This document shows positions 17,786 through 26,986 of a stretch of 64,000 bases of DNA, piece after piece. A model generated the notes under the pieces. It was not told the origin of the DNA. It did no database searches and worked only from the letters and a program-made list of their open reading frames with translations. The position numbers and the translations under genes were made by a program. Positions within the stretch are counted from its first letter, which is position 1. The number at the start of each line of letters is the position of its first letter. Origin of the DNA: Maritimibacter harenae (GTDB lineage Bacteria > Pseudomonadota > Alphaproteobacteria > Rhodobacterales > Rhodobacteraceae); NCBI RefSeq assembly GCF_009882975.1, contig NZ_WTUX01000011.1, forward strand, positions 561,073-625,072, in the 5' to 3' direction.

Positions 17786-17807
17786 TGCAAAAGTGTTGCT
17801 ATTTGCA
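17786..17807. promoter_or_regulatory. Lux-box-like inverted repeat upstream of luxR
   Basis: TGCAAA-N10-TTTGCA, centred about 135 bp upstream of the luxR start, in an AT-rich stretch that stands out from the GC-rich surroundings. A second inverted repeat ATACG-N5-CGTAT lies at 17856-17870. The size and symmetry suit a LuxR-type dimer site; this is inference only. Confidence 0.35.
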
Positions 17808-17900
17808 ATGGGTTACGCCGGGTTACTGGGCACCTTATATTACATAATACTGATTATACGCGTAACGTATGGTGGAATCCCATACCTCCGGTTCAGGCGT

Positions 17901-18590
17901 TCAGCCGAGCGCGTAGCCGGTGCCGCGCACCGTGCGGACCGGGTCTTCCCCACCGCTCTTGCACAGCGCCTTGCGCAGCCGCCCGACGTGGACGTCCACG
18001 GTGCGCGTGTCGACGTAGACGTCGCGCCCCCAGACCCGGTCGAGAAGCTGCTCCCGGCTCCACACGCGACCGGGTTTCTCCATGAAGGTCGTCAGAAGCC
18101 GGAACTCCGTAGGCCCCAGCTTCACGGGATCGCCGCCGCGCGTGACCCGGTGGGTTTCGCCGTCGAGGATGATGTCGTCGTATTCGAGCTGCTGGCCCAC
18201 GGCCGCCGGCCGCGTGCGCCGAAGCTGCGTGCGGATGCGCGCCATGAGCTCCTGCACCGAGAACGGTTTGACCATGTAGTCGTCCGCCCCGGTTTCGAGC
18301 CCCCTCACCCGGTCCATCTCGTCAGAGCGCGCCGAGAGCATGATCACGGGTATGTCCGAGGTGTCGCGCCGCGTCTTCACGCGCCGGCAGATCTCGATCC
18401 CCGAGACGCCCGGAAGCATCCAGTCGAGCAGGATCAGGTCGGGCCCGATCTCGTCGACCAGCACCATTGCGTCGTCACCGTTCTCGGCAATCGACACGTC
18501 ATAGCCCTCGGACGACAGGTTGTAGCGCAGGATCTCCCGTTGTGCCGGCTCATCCTCGACGAGCAGCACCAGGGGTTTGTCGCTCGTCAT
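17901..18590 (-). CDS. phoB: Phosphate regulon response regulator PhoB
   Basis: 229 residues. Receiver domain with the acidic pair E12/D13, phospho-acceptor D56 (LILLDWMLPG), S86 and K108, then an OmpR-type winged helix whose recognition region reads WSREQLLDRVWGRDVYVDTRTVDVHVGRLRKAL. When phosphorylated by PhoR it binds Pho boxes such as the one upstream of pstS. It is the last gene of the pst cluster and overlaps phoU by ATGA (4 bp). Confidence 0.97.
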   Translation of the reverse strand: MTSDKPLVLLVEDEPAQREILRYNLSSEGYDVSIAENGDDAMVLVDEIGPDLILLDWMLPGVSGIEICRRVKTRRDTSDIPVIMLSARSDEMDRVRGLETGADDYMVKPFSVQELMARIRTQLRRTRPAAVGQQLEYDDIILDGETHRVTRGGDPVKLGPTEFRLLTTFMEKPGRVWSREQLLDRVWGRDVYVDTRTVDVHVGRLRKALCKSGGEDPVRTVRGTGYALG

Positions 18591-19312
18591 TCGTCAGCCT
18601 CTTCGAACCCCTCGACCCGGTAGATGGCCTTGTTGTCCTTCGGACGCGGGTCGTCGGGCATCTCGCCGGTGGCGAGATAGACGGCCTGGTCGGCGATCGA
18701 GGTGACGTGGTCGCCCATGCGTTCGACGTTCTTGGCGATGAAATGCAGGTGCATGCAGGCCGTGATGTTGCGCGGGTCTTCCATCATGAAGGTGAGGAAT
18801 TCGCGAAACAGCGCGTTGTACATCTGGTCGACCTCGAGGTCGCGGTGACGCACGTCCTCGGCCAGTTCCGCGTCGCGGCGCACGTAGGCGTCGAGCGCGT
18901 CCGACAGCATCGACCCCACCTCTTTCGACATGCGGCGGATGGCGCTCGAGGCACCTTCGACCGGCTGCATCTGCGACAGCACCTCGGTGCGCTTGGCCAT
19001 GTTCTTGGCGTAGTCGCCGATGCGCTCCAGGTTGCCGGCGATCTTCATCACCGTCAGCACGGTGCGCAGGTCCGTCGCGGCCGGTTGCCGGATGGCAAGC
19101 ACCTGGGCGCATTGCGTGTTGATCAGGTCTTCCAGCTCGTCGATCTGGCGGTCGCCGCGGCGCACCTTCTCGGCCAGTTCCACGTCGCGGCTCTTGAGCG
19201 ACTTGGACCCTTCGCGGATCGCCTCTTCGACGAGCCCGCCCATCTTCATGACCTGCGCCTGGATGGCTTCGAGGTCGCGGTCGAAGGCTTTTGCAATATG
19301 CGGATCGTTCAT
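18587..19312 (-). CDS. phoU: Phosphate signalling protein PhoU
   Basis: 241 residues, all helical, with the two PhoU repeats: each carries the metal-binding style motif (LERIGDYAKNMAKR and VERMGDHVTSIADQ). PhoU links the Pst transporter to PhoR and prevents runaway phosphate uptake. It sits between pstB (13 bp gap) and phoB (4 bp overlap), the standard order. Confidence 0.97.
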   Translation of the reverse strand: MNDPHIAKAFDRDLEAIQAQVMKMGGLVEEAIREGSKSLKSRDVELAEKVRRGDRQIDELEDLINTQCAQVLAIRQPAATDLRTVLTVMKIAGNLERIGDYAKNMAKRTEVLSQMQPVEGASSAIRRMSKEVGSMLSDALDAYVRRDAELAEDVRHRDLEVDQMYNALFREFLTFMMEDPRNITACMHLHFIAKNVERMGDHVTSIADQAVYLATGEMPDDPRPKDNKAIYRVEGFEEADE

Positions 19313-19325
19313 CTCTGTGCCCTCC

Positions 19326-20126
19326 TCAGCCGATACGGCCGGTGATGTAGCTTTCCGTCCGCGTATCCTGCGGATTGGTGAAAATGTTCGTCGTGTCGTC
19401 GTATTCCACGAGATTGCCCAGGTGGAAGAACGCGGTCTTCTGGCTCACGCGGGCGGCCTGCTGCATCGAGTGGGTCACGATCACGACCGAATAGTCCTGC
19501 CGCAGCTCGTCGATCAGCTCTTCGACCTGCGCGGTGGCGATCGGGTCGAGCGCGGAGCACGGCTCGTCCATCAGAAGCACCTCCGGTTCGGTCGCGACGG
19601 CGCGCGCGATGCACAGGCGCTGCTGCTGGCCGCCCGAGAGCCCCGTGCCGGGCGCGTCGAGGCGGTCCTTCACCTCGTCCCAGATCGCGCCGCGCCGCAG
19701 GCTCTTCTCGACGATCTCGTCGAGGTCGGCCTTGTTCTTGGCCAGCCCGTGGATGCGCGGGCCGTAGGCGATGTTGTCGTAGATCGACTTGGGGAACGGG
19801 TTGGGTTTCTGGAACACCATCCCGACTTTCGCGCGCAGCTGGACCGGGTCCACCTGGGGCGCGTTGATGTCCTCGCCGTCGAGCCGGATGTCACCCTCGA
19901 CCCGCGCGATGGGGATCGTGTCGTTCATCCGGTTGAGGCAGCGCAGGAAGGTCGACTTGCCGCAGCCCGACGGGCCGATGAAGGCGGTCACGGTCTTGTC
20001 GAGGATGTCGACCGACACGTCCTTGATCGCGTGATTGTCGCCGTAATAGACTTGAACGTCCTTGGCGGTGAATTTCACGTCCATCGCATTGACCCCGACT
20101 TTTGCGTCCACGTTGTCTTTCATCAT
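19326..20126 (-). CDS. pstB: Phosphate ABC transporter ATP-binding protein PstB
   Basis: 266 residues from the ATG at 20126, chosen because GGAGG lies 5 nt upstream. Walker A GPSGCGKS (51-58), signature LSGGQQQR (163-170), Walker B VLLMDEP (183-189) and the switch His219 are all intact. It powers high-affinity phosphate import through PstA and PstC at the inner membrane. Its start region lies just after the pstA stop. Confidence 0.97.
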   Translation of the reverse strand: MMKDNVDAKVGVNAMDVKFTAKDVQVYYGDNHAIKDVSVDILDKTVTAFIGPSGCGKSTFLRCLNRMNDTIPIARVEGDIRLDGEDINAPQVDPVQLRAKVGMVFQKPNPFPKSIYDNIAYGPRIHGLAKNKADLDEIVEKSLRRGAIWDEVKDRLDAPGTGLSGGQQQRLCIARAVATEPEVLLMDEPCSALDPIATAQVEELIDELRQDYSVVIVTHSMQQAARVSQKTAFFHLGNLVEYDDTTNIFTNPQDTRTESYITGRIG

Positions 20127-20145
20127 AGTGTCCTCCACGCTCGAG

Positions 20146-21474
20146 TTACCAGCGGCGCTCAAATCGGCGGCGCAGGATGACCGCCAGGATGTTCATGAAC
20201 ATGAGGAAGATCAGCAGGATGATGATCCCGCCCCATGCCTTGTCGTAGAAGGCGGAATCCGCGCGCGCGGCCCAGGTGTAGATCTGGGCGGGCATCGCCG
20301 AGTTGGGCTCCACGAAGCCCTGCAGGAAGCCATCCGGATAGCCGCGCGCCACGAAGCCGACCATGCCGATCAGAAGCAGCGGCGCGGTTTCGCCAAGCGC
20401 CTGCGCCAGGCCGATGATCGTGCCCGTCAGGATGCCCGGCATCGCCAGCGGCAGGACGTGGTGGAACACCGTCTGCATGCGTGAGGCGCCGATGCCGAGG
20501 GCGGCTTCGCGGATCGAGGGCGGCACGGCTTTCAGTGCGGCGCGCGTCGAGATGATGATGGTGGGCAGCGTCATCAGCGTGAGAACCAGGCCGCCCACGA
20601 GCGGCGCGGATTGCGGCAGGTGCATGAACTGGATGAACACCGCGAGGCCCAGGATACCGAAGACGATCGACGGCACTGCCGCGAGGTTCGAGATGTTCAC
20701 CTCGATCAGGTCGGTGAAGCGGTTCTGCGGCGCGAATTCCTCGAGATAGATCGAGGCAGCCACGCCGATGGGCAACGCCAGCGCGAGCACCACGAGCATC
20801 ATGAAGAACGACCCCACGACCGAAGCCCCGATCCCTGCCCCGCCCGGGTTGTCCACGCCGGAATCCGCGCCGGTGATGAAGGGCCAGTTGAATTCGCTCG
20901 TGATGATCCCGGCCTCTTCGAGCGCGTCGACCAGGTCGAGATCCGCGGCCATCAGGAACCGGCTGTCCTCGAGCCCGTCGCGCGTCACGCGGCCGTTGAA
21001 ATACCCGTCGACCCGCGACGACGTGGCGAGGCTGAAGGTCACGGGCTCGCCCAACTTGTCCTCGTTCGCGCGGTAGTACTCGCGCAGCGTGCCGCCGACC
21101 TTGCCCAGGATACGCTCGATCGTGTCCGCGTCGAACTCGACGGACATGCCGTCGGCGGTCAGCGTCTCTTCGAGCTCGGCGATGAAGAAGTCGGAATAGG
21201 CGGCCGTCTTGAAGAGCTGGCCTTCCGCCTCTTCGTACTGCGCCTGGGTCAGCGTGAAGTCGACCTCGAGCACGGTCCGCGTGAAGGCGGGCGCGCCCGA
21301 GCGGATGATCGACGTGAAGAGCACGATCAGGAAGAACAGCCCGATGCCGATGGCCGCCATGCCGTAGGCCTTGAACCGCTTCTCCGCCGCGTTGCGCTTC
21401 TTGGTGAGCGCGTCGATCTGGTGGATCGACGTCTTCGCGCGGGGGGCGTCCTTCGGAATGCTTGTGTCGGTCAT
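20146..21474 (-). CDS. pstA: Phosphate ABC transporter permease PstA (long form with DUF3333-type N-terminus)
   Basis: 442 residues, longer than the roughly 290-residue enterobacterial PstA. The extra part is a soluble insert of some 150 residues between the first transmembrane helix (about 37-60) and the permease core, as in the DUF3333-PstA fusions common in alphaproteobacteria. The core has the EAA-type loop [21 protein letters not shown]. Its start overlaps the pstC stop by 4 bp. Confidence 0.95.
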   Translation of the reverse strand: MTDTSIPKDAPRAKTSIHQIDALTKKRNAAEKRFKAYGMAAIGIGLFFLIVLFTSIIRSGAPAFTRTVLEVDFTLTQAQYEEAEGQLFKTAAYSDFFIAELEETLTADGMSVEFDADTIERILGKVGGTLREYYRANEDKLGEPVTFSLATSSRVDGYFNGRVTRDGLEDSRFLMAADLDLVDALEEAGIITSEFNWPFITGADSGVDNPGGAGIGASVVGSFFMMLVVLALALPIGVAASIYLEEFAPQNRFTDLIEVNISNLAAVPSIVFGILGLAVFIQFMHLPQSAPLVGGLVLTLMTLPTIIISTRAALKAVPPSIREAALGIGASRMQTVFHHVLPLAMPGILTGTIIGLAQALGETAPLLLIGMVGFVARGYPDGFLQGFVEPNSAMPAQIYTWAARADSAFYDKAWGGIIILLIFLMFMNILAVILRRRFERRW

Positions 21475-22943
21475 TCGTACTGCTCCCGGTATTTGCGCAC
21501 GATGAAGAGCGCCAGGACGTTGAGCCCCAGCGTGATGACGAAGAGCGTCATGCCCAGGGCGAAGGCGACCAGCGCTTCGGGCGAAGCGAAGTCGGCGTCG
21601 CCGGTGAGCTGGCTCACGATCTTGGCGGTGACGGTGGTCATCGCTTCGAACGGGTTGAGGCTGAGCCGGGCCGCGGCCCCTGCCCCGAGCACCACGATCA
21701 TGGTTTCGCCGATCGCGCGCGAGGCGGCCAGAAGGATCGCCCCCACGATGCCCGGCAGCGCGGCCGGCAGAACGACCTGGCGGATGGTCTCGGATTGCGT
21801 GGCACCCAGCCCGTAGGAGCCGTCACGCATCGCCTGCGGTACGGCGTTGATGATGTCGTCGGACAGCGACGAGACGAACGGGATCAGCATGATCCCCATG
21901 ACCAGCCCCGCGGTCATCACCGCCGTGCCGGCCTGCATCCAGCCCAGCCCGTCCTTGCCGAAGATCTCGAGCAGGAGCGGCCCGACCGTCAGGAGCGCGA
22001 AGAGGCCGTAGACGATGGTCGGGATGCCCGCGAGCACTTCGAGGAGCGGCTTGGCGACCGAGCGCACGCGCTTGGAGGCGTATTCCGACAGGTAGATCGC
22101 GGCGAAAAGCCCGATGGGGACCGCGACGGCCAGCGCCACGATGGAGACGTAGAACGTGCCCCATAGGAGCGGTAGAACGCCCAGCTCGGACGACCCGCCC
22201 CGGCCAGAGAAGCTCGGCGCCCACTCGGTGCCGAAGAAGAAGTCGGCCGCCGGGTAGAGCCGGAAGAATTCGATGGTGTTAAAGACGAGCGACAGCACGA
22301 TGCCAAGCGTCGTCAGGATCGCGATCGAGGCGGCCCCGATCAGGAGAGAGCGCAGGCCGTTCTCGACGGTGTTGCGGGCGCGGAAATCGCCGCGGCTTTC
22401 ACGGATGCCCCAGAGCGCACCGATGACCGAAAGAAGGATCACGAGGCCGGTCATCAGCAGATGGCCCGTGGCATTGAGCGCCCGGTAGCGCTGCGCGGCA
22501 CGCAGGATCGGCTCGGTCAGCTCGGAGGTGACGACCGCGCCAGAGTCCTTGAGAACCTGCGAAATCTCGGCGGCCTCGGCCGCGTCGCTCCTGGCGTCCT
22601 CCGGGCTGATCGAGCCGGTCTCGACCGCCATGTCGAGCCCGTCGGCCGCCCGCCGCACCTCGGCCATGATGAGCCCGCGCGACGAATTTTCGGGGATCGC
22701 ACCCTCCGGCAGCATGCCCGAGACGGACGAGCTGACCACGAGCGGCTGGATCAGGAGCCATGCCACGGCCAGGATGAAGGCCGGCACGATCGCCTTCAGC
22801 GCGACGTTCCAGCCGTAATAGCTGGGCAGAGAGTGGAGCTTGCGGTGATCGCCCTCCACGCTTCTCATGGCGCGGGCGCGGCCGGCGACGTAACCGGCAC
22901 CCGCGATCGCCGCCACGATCAAGACGAGCCAGATGATAGGCAT
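21471..22943 (-). CDS. pstC: Phosphate ABC transporter permease PstC (long form)
   Basis: 490 residues. An N-terminal membrane part and soluble insert (about 75-155) precede the six-helix permease core with the EAA-type loop RDGSYGLGATQSETIRQVVLPAAL (residues near 380-405). Alphaproteobacterial PstC proteins often carry this extension. It is separated from pstS by about 100 bp that hold a hairpin, and overlaps pstA by ATGA. Confidence 0.95.
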   Translation of the reverse strand: MPIIWLVLIVAAIAGAGYVAGRARAMRSVEGDHRKLHSLPSYYGWNVALKAIVPAFILAVAWLLIQPLVVSSSVSGMLPEGAIPENSSRGLIMAEVRRAADGLDMAVETGSISPEDARSDAAEAAEISQVLKDSGAVVTSELTEPILRAAQRYRALNATGHLLMTGLVILLSVIGALWGIRESRGDFRARNTVENGLRSLLIGAASIAILTTLGIVLSLVFNTIEFFRLYPAADFFFGTEWAPSFSGRGGSSELGVLPLLWGTFYVSIVALAVAVPIGLFAAIYLSEYASKRVRSVAKPLLEVLAGIPTIVYGLFALLTVGPLLLEIFGKDGLGWMQAGTAVMTAGLVMGIMLIPFVSSLSDDIINAVPQAMRDGSYGLGATQSETIRQVVLPAALPGIVGAILLAASRAIGETMIVVLGAGAAARLSLNPFEAMTTVTAKIVSQLTGDADFASPEALVAFALGMTLFVITLGLNVLALFIVRKYREQYE

Positions 22944-22986
22944 GGGACCCCGTGTCTCCCTCTGAGGATCTGTATGGGAACGTCCT

Positions 22987-23024
22987 AAAAGAAAATCGGG
23001 GGCGGCGAAACAGGCCGCCCCCGG
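22987..23024 (-). terminator. Intercistronic hairpin between pstS and pstC (partial terminator)
   Basis: Stem CGGGGGCGGC / GCCGCCCCCG with a 7-nt loop, followed on the minus strand by ATTTTCTTTT. Its strength and position suggest that most transcripts stop after pstS, giving an excess of the periplasmic binding protein over the membrane subunits. Confidence 0.7.
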
Positions 23025-23045
23025 TAATCGGGTCTTCGGACCGGA

Positions 23046-24080
23046 TTACATGGTTTCTTCGTTCGCAACCTTCTCCTGCGTCGCGGCAAGCTCGGGGTCG
23101 GACACGAGGCCGTAGTTGGCCAGCGGGCCGTTCGGGCCGGCCAGCTCGTCGGCAACGAAGAACTGGGCGTATTCCTTGAGGCCCGGGATCACGCCGATGT
23201 GGGCTTTCTTGACGTAGAAGTAGAGCGGACGCGACACCGGGTATTCGCCGGAGGCGATGGTCTCGGTGGTCGGCTCGACGCCCGACATGGTCGCCACTTT
23301 CAGCTTGTCGGTGTTGTTCTCGTAGAACGCGAGGCCGAACACGCCGATGCCGTTCGGGTTGGCGTCGATGCGCGCCAGGGTCTCGGTGTAGTCGCCGTCG
23401 ATGTCGACCGACTTGCCGTCGGTGCGCACGTCGAGGCAGGCGTCCTCGGCGTCGTCTTCCGACATGCCGCCTTCGATCATGGCTTCCATCGCGCCGGTGG
23501 CTTCGCAGCCTTCGAGCAGAACCTTGTCCTCGAACACTTCACGCGTGCCGTGCTTGGTGCCGGGGATGAACATGGCGATCTCGACGTCCGGCAGGTCGGC
23601 GTTGAACTCGGACCAGTTGGTGTAGGGATTCTCGACGATCTCGCCGTCGACCAGAACCTGGGCGCCGATGGCGTTGAAGATGTCGGCGGGCACGAAGGCG
23701 TCGAAGGCCGGGCCGTCCTGCTGGCTGGCGAAGACGATGCCGTCATAGCCGATGCGCACTTCGATGATGTCGGTCACGCCGTTCTCGGCACAGGTCTCGA
23801 TTTCGGATTCGCGGATGGCACGCGACGCGTTGGCCACGTCGATGGTGTTCTCGCCCACGCCTTCGCAGAAGCGCTTGAGACCCGCGGAGGAGCCGCCCGA
23901 TTCCACGACCGGGGTCGGGAAGTCGGTGTTCTCGCCGAAGGCTTCCGCCACGATCGACGCGTAGGGAAGAACGGTCGACGAGCCGGCAACCTGCACGTTG
24001 TCGCGAGACTGGGCGACGGCGGCGGTTGCGGATACGGCGGCGATCGCCAGCGAGGAGGCGGTCAGTTTCGCAAAGGACAT
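23046..24080 (-). CDS. pstS: Phosphate-binding periplasmic protein PstS
   Basis: 344 residues with a Sec signal peptide (cleavage near AVAQ-S). The mature part begins with the phosphate-binding loop VAGSSTVLPYA, followed by SGGSSAGLKRF; both are PstS hallmarks. It captures phosphate for PstCAB. It is the first gene of the pstSCAB-phoU-phoB cluster and has a triple Pho box upstream, so it should be strongly induced on phosphate starvation. Confidence 0.96.
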   Translation of the reverse strand: MSFAKLTASSLAIAAVSATAAVAQSRDNVQVAGSSTVLPYASIVAEAFGENTDFPTPVVESGGSSAGLKRFCEGVGENTIDVANASRAIRESEIETCAENGVTDIIEVRIGYDGIVFASQQDGPAFDAFVPADIFNAIGAQVLVDGEIVENPYTNWSEFNADLPDVEIAMFIPGTKHGTREVFEDKVLLEGCEATGAMEAMIEGGMSEDDAEDACLDVRTDGKSVDIDGDYTETLARIDANPNGIGVFGLAFYENNTDKLKVATMSGVEPTTETIASGEYPVSRPLYFYVKKAHIGVIPGLKEYAQFFVADELAGPNGPLANYGLVSDPELAATQEKVANEETM

Positions 24081-24160
24081 GCATGTCTCCTGGTTTGGTT
24101 TGCAGCAGGCGCCACACCCCGTGACGCACTGGGCGCCTGCCTAGGGTGAGTCCTCAATGG

Positions 24161-24193
24161 TTTTGTGACAGGCTTGTAACAGTCTTGTAACAA
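24161..24193 (-). promoter_or_regulatory. Pho box (three tandem 11-bp PhoB half-sites)
   Basis: On the minus strand three direct repeats run head to tail: TTGTTACAAGA, CTGTTACAAGC, CTGTCACAAAA. The last two match the classic CTGTCAT-like PhoB half-site spacing of 11 bp. The array lies about 80 bp upstream of pstS and points toward it. Confidence 0.88.
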
Positions 24194-24218
24194 CGCCCGG
24201 GAAATTTCCCCGGTTCCG

Positions 24219-25256
24219 TCAACCGGTCGGCAGGGCCACGCTGAACCGGCTCCCCTGCCCCGGCGTGCTCTCGATGCGCAGCCGACCGCGGTGACGGTTG
24301 AGAATGTGCTTCACGATGGCAAGGCCCAGCCCCGTGCCGCCCATCCCGCGCGAACGGTGGTCGTCCACCCGGTAGAAGCGTTCGGTAAGCCGCCCCAGGT
24401 GGCGCTCGTCGATCCCCTCGCCGGTATCCGAGACGGCAATGATCAGCCCGGGGCCCCGCAGCCGCGGGTCGCGTTCGACCCTGGTCAGCGTCACCGTCAC
24501 CTTGCCATCCTTGCCGCCGTACTTGATCGCGTTCTCGATCAGGTTGGTGAAGACCTGGGTGATCTGGTCCGGGTCCGCGGGCGCCAGCGCGGGCGCATCG
24601 CAGCCCTCGAGCGTCAGCGACACGTCCCGTTCCGCGGCCAGGCCGCTGAGATTGTCGGCCGCGTGGCGCACGAGATCCGCGATGTCCTGTTTCTCGGTCG
24701 GTCGCATACGCTCGGTGTCCTCGACCTTCGCCAGAGACAACAGGTCGTCGACCAGCCGGTGCATGCGCCGCGCCTCGCTCTCCATGATCTCGAGGAAATG
24801 GTCGCGCGCCGCCGCATCCTCGCGTGCGGGGCCGCGCAGGGTTTCGATGAACCCGCTGATCGCGGTGAGCGGCGTGCGCAGTTCATGGCTCACGTTCGCC
24901 ACGAATTCCGAGCGCATTTCGCCCGCTTCCTCGAGCGCGGTGACATCGTTGAAGGCGAGGATCGCGCCCCGGCTGTCCTCGAGCGGCGTGATCGTGACGT
25001 CGAACATCCGGTCGCGCGCCTGGTTCGACGAGACGTGGCGCGCCTGCGCGGGCCGTCTTGATGCAAGCGCGGATTCGATCCGTGCAAGGAGCGCGGGCTG
25101 ACGGAACACCGCCGCGTAATGGCGTCCGAGCAGCCCGGTGCCGAACAGGGATTCCGCGGCCGCATTGAGCGCCGAGACCCGCGCGTCGTTGCCGATCACC
25201 GCGCAGGGCATCGGGATCGCGCGAATGAAGCTTTCCGGTCCCGTCGCATGCATCAT
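24219..25256 (-). CDS. phoR: PhoR-type sensor histidine kinase without transmembrane helices
   Basis: 345 residues. PAS domain (about 9-105), HisKA with H124 in NVSHELRTPLTAISG, and a complete HATPase domain (N-box NLIENAIKYGG, then DTGEGI, GMGGTGLGLAIV). It is assigned as PhoR by its place directly upstream of pstS on the same strand and by phoB at the cluster end. Unlike enterobacterial PhoR it has no hydrophobic segment, so it should be cytoplasmic or recruited to the Pst complex via PhoU. The Pho box separates it from pstS, so it may be transcribed independently. Confidence 0.88.
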   Translation of the reverse strand: MMHATGPESFIRAIPMPCAVIGNDARVSALNAAAESLFGTGLLGRHYAAVFRQPALLARIESALASRRPAQARHVSSNQARDRMFDVTITPLEDSRGAILAFNDVTALEEAGEMRSEFVANVSHELRTPLTAISGFIETLRGPAREDAAARDHFLEIMESEARRMHRLVDDLLSLAKVEDTERMRPTEKQDIADLVRHAADNLSGLAAERDVSLTLEGCDAPALAPADPDQITQVFTNLIENAIKYGGKDGKVTVTLTRVERDPRLRGPGLIIAVSDTGEGIDERHLGRLTERFYRVDDHRSRGMGGTGLGLAIVKHILNRHRGRLRIESTPGQGSRFSVALPTG

Positions 25257-25414
25257 GTCACCTTATCCCCTTGCGACGCCGCGTTCTTTTCCCGACGCCC
25301 GCGTTCTTTTTCGCGCCGAACCTTGGCAATCGGATTAAAATCCGCTCATACTACAAATGCGTGACATGGATAGATGACTCCCCGGAAATTAGCGACGGGG
25401 TTTTCGACCGGATT

Positions 25415-25822
25415 ATGGGAAAACTACTCAAAGCGAAGACGGACGATTGGGTCTCAACTTCGGAACAGACATTGAAAACCAGCCTGCGTGTGCTCGCCAT
25501 CGGCGCCGCACCATTCGAGCAGGACGAAGAAACGGTACAGGAAGTCCCCGGGACACATTTCATAGACTTCCAGGGGCTGACATCGGATTTCCTCGACAAT
25601 TACCAGCCCGACGTCGTGCTGTCGCCGCTGGTCACTCCCGGCTTCGACTGTGTCGAGGTGGCCCAGCTCTTGACCGCGGGCGGCTTCAATGGCCGCTACC
25701 GGGTCTTCGCCGAGGATATCCCGCGCCCCGAAATGGTGATCAGCGAAATCGGCCGGTCCTACCCGGAGCTCGATTTCGATGTGCTGGTTGTGACACCCAC
25801 GCGCGACGATCACGCAAACTGA
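25415..25822 (+). CDS. Uncharacterised protein with degenerate receiver-like fold
   Basis: About 135 residues from the ATG at 25415; GTG at 25361 is an alternative start, and neither has a strong ribosome binding site. From about residue 24 it reads like a response-regulator receiver: a beta strand (LRVLAIG), then PDVVLSPLVTPGFDCVEVAQLL where a true receiver would carry Asp in LLD, then RYRVFAEDIPRPEMVISEI. The phospho-acceptor appears to be Ser, so it would not be phosphorylated in the usual way. It is divergent from phoR and converges with the DUF6456 gene. No function is proposed. Confidence 0.7.
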   Translation: MGKLLKAKTDDWVSTSEQTLKTSLRVLAIGAAPFEQDEETVQEVPGTHFIDFQGLTSDFLDNYQPDVVLSPLVTPGFDCVEVAQLLTAGGFNGRYRVFAEDIPRPEMVISEIGRSYPELDFDVLVVTPTRDDHAN

Positions 25823-25837
25823 GCCCACCGGGCTCAG
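25819..25837. terminator. Hairpin spanning the stops of two convergent genes
   Basis: CTGAGCCC / GGGCTCAG with an ACC loop covers both stop codons of the converging genes. There is no T-tract, so termination is inferred from position. Confidence 0.45.
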
Positions 25838-26925
25838 TAGATCATGTCCTGACCTTCGTCGCCCACCCGGGCGTAGTGGCGCACGAGCGTCGCCAACGCG
25901 ATGCGCAACACGATCTTGCCGGAGCGCGCGGGGAATTCGAGCCGGCTTTCGATGTCTTCCATCCCCGTCTCGTTGCAGCAGGCGAGGATCGCGACCTCGC
26001 CCAGGTCCGGGCCGAGCGTCCGGAGCGCCTTCAACAGGCTTTCGAGCGCGGCGTGCTGCCTGGGCCTGACCGCGCCTGTTCCATCCGGATCGGGCGTGGG
26101 CACATGAACCCGTCCCGCGAGCAGCGCTTGCGCGTCATCGCCCAGCACGCCCCCGGCCCGCGCGATTTCGTGGCTTTCGCGAAACCGCTCAGCCGCGCGC
26201 ACCATCTCAGGCGTCAGGAACGCCGCACCGTCGTTTCTCTTGCGCCGGGCCAGAACCCTGAGCGGTGCCTCAGCCCCCGCGCTGCGCATCCGCGGCCGCA
26301 CCCCGCACGGGCCGTCGACCCCACCCTCGTTGAGCGCGACCTGGCGCGACTCCGAGCGTGCCACCAGCCGGCCCAGTTCGGTCCGCCCCGCCGGCGTGAT
26401 CGTGTACCGGGCCAGCTTTCCCTTCGTGCGCCCCTCGATCCATTCCTTGAGCGCGAGGATCTCGGCCACGTCGCGCGACACCACCGCGCGCCGCACCGGC
26501 CGGTCGTCCGGCCCCGACTTCACGATCACGGCCTCCTCGATCCCGTCGGCGATGACCAGCATCGCCCCCGGCTCGGTCAACGCGCGCAGCGCCCTGAGCG
26601 TGTCGCGGTCCAGTTTCTCCTGATCTCTCGGTGTGCGATCCATCCGTGCGATGCCTCCGTCCCGGCGTGACCCGCCCGGACGGCCTTGGCCGCGCCAGAG
26701 CGTTTCAAGTGACCTGAGAGCCGCATCTGCCAGGGGATCGTCGCGCAGACATTCGGTGCGCTGCACCTGGCGCATCACGGTGGACGCGTGCACCCCGTGC
26801 TGCCGGGCGACATGGCGATAGGACTGCCCGCCCTCGACATGGTCGAGATAGGCGCGAATGCCGAGCGGCACCCAGTCCGGGACCCGATCCTGCCCTCCGG
26901 AGGTGCGCGGTGCTGAACTCTGCAT
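25834..26925 (-). CDS. Helix-turn-helix protein with C-terminal DUF6456 domain
   Basis: 363 residues; ATG at 26925 preceded by AAGGAG. The N-terminus holds a helix-turn-helix-like segment (about 20-55: GGQSYRHVARQHGVHASTVMRQVQRTE). The middle is basic and Arg-rich. The C-terminus has the DUF6456 pattern (MVRAAERFRESHEIARAGG, later CCNETGMEDIESRLEFPARSGKIVLRIALATLVRHYA). It is probably DNA-binding, but no regulated gene is known to me. It is divergent from the DUF6477 gene, and the gap between them holds two DnaA boxes. Confidence 0.78.
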   Translation of the reverse strand: MQSSAPRTSGGQDRVPDWVPLGIRAYLDHVEGGQSYRHVARQHGVHASTVMRQVQRTECLRDDPLADAALRSLETLWRGQGRPGGSRRDGGIARMDRTPRDQEKLDRDTLRALRALTEPGAMLVIADGIEEAVIVKSGPDDRPVRRAVVSRDVAEILALKEWIEGRTKGKLARYTITPAGRTELGRLVARSESRQVALNEGGVDGPCGVRPRMRSAGAEAPLRVLARRKRNDGAAFLTPEMVRAAERFRESHEIARAGGVLGDDAQALLAGRVHVPTPDPDGTGAVRPRQHAALESLLKALRTLGPDLGEVAILACCNETGMEDIESRLEFPARSGKIVLRIALATLVRHYARVGDEGQDMIY

Positions 26926-26986
26926 GACATCTCCTTTTGCCGGGATTGTTTCCTTAACGGAAACACCACAACCTTAGAGCGAGTCT

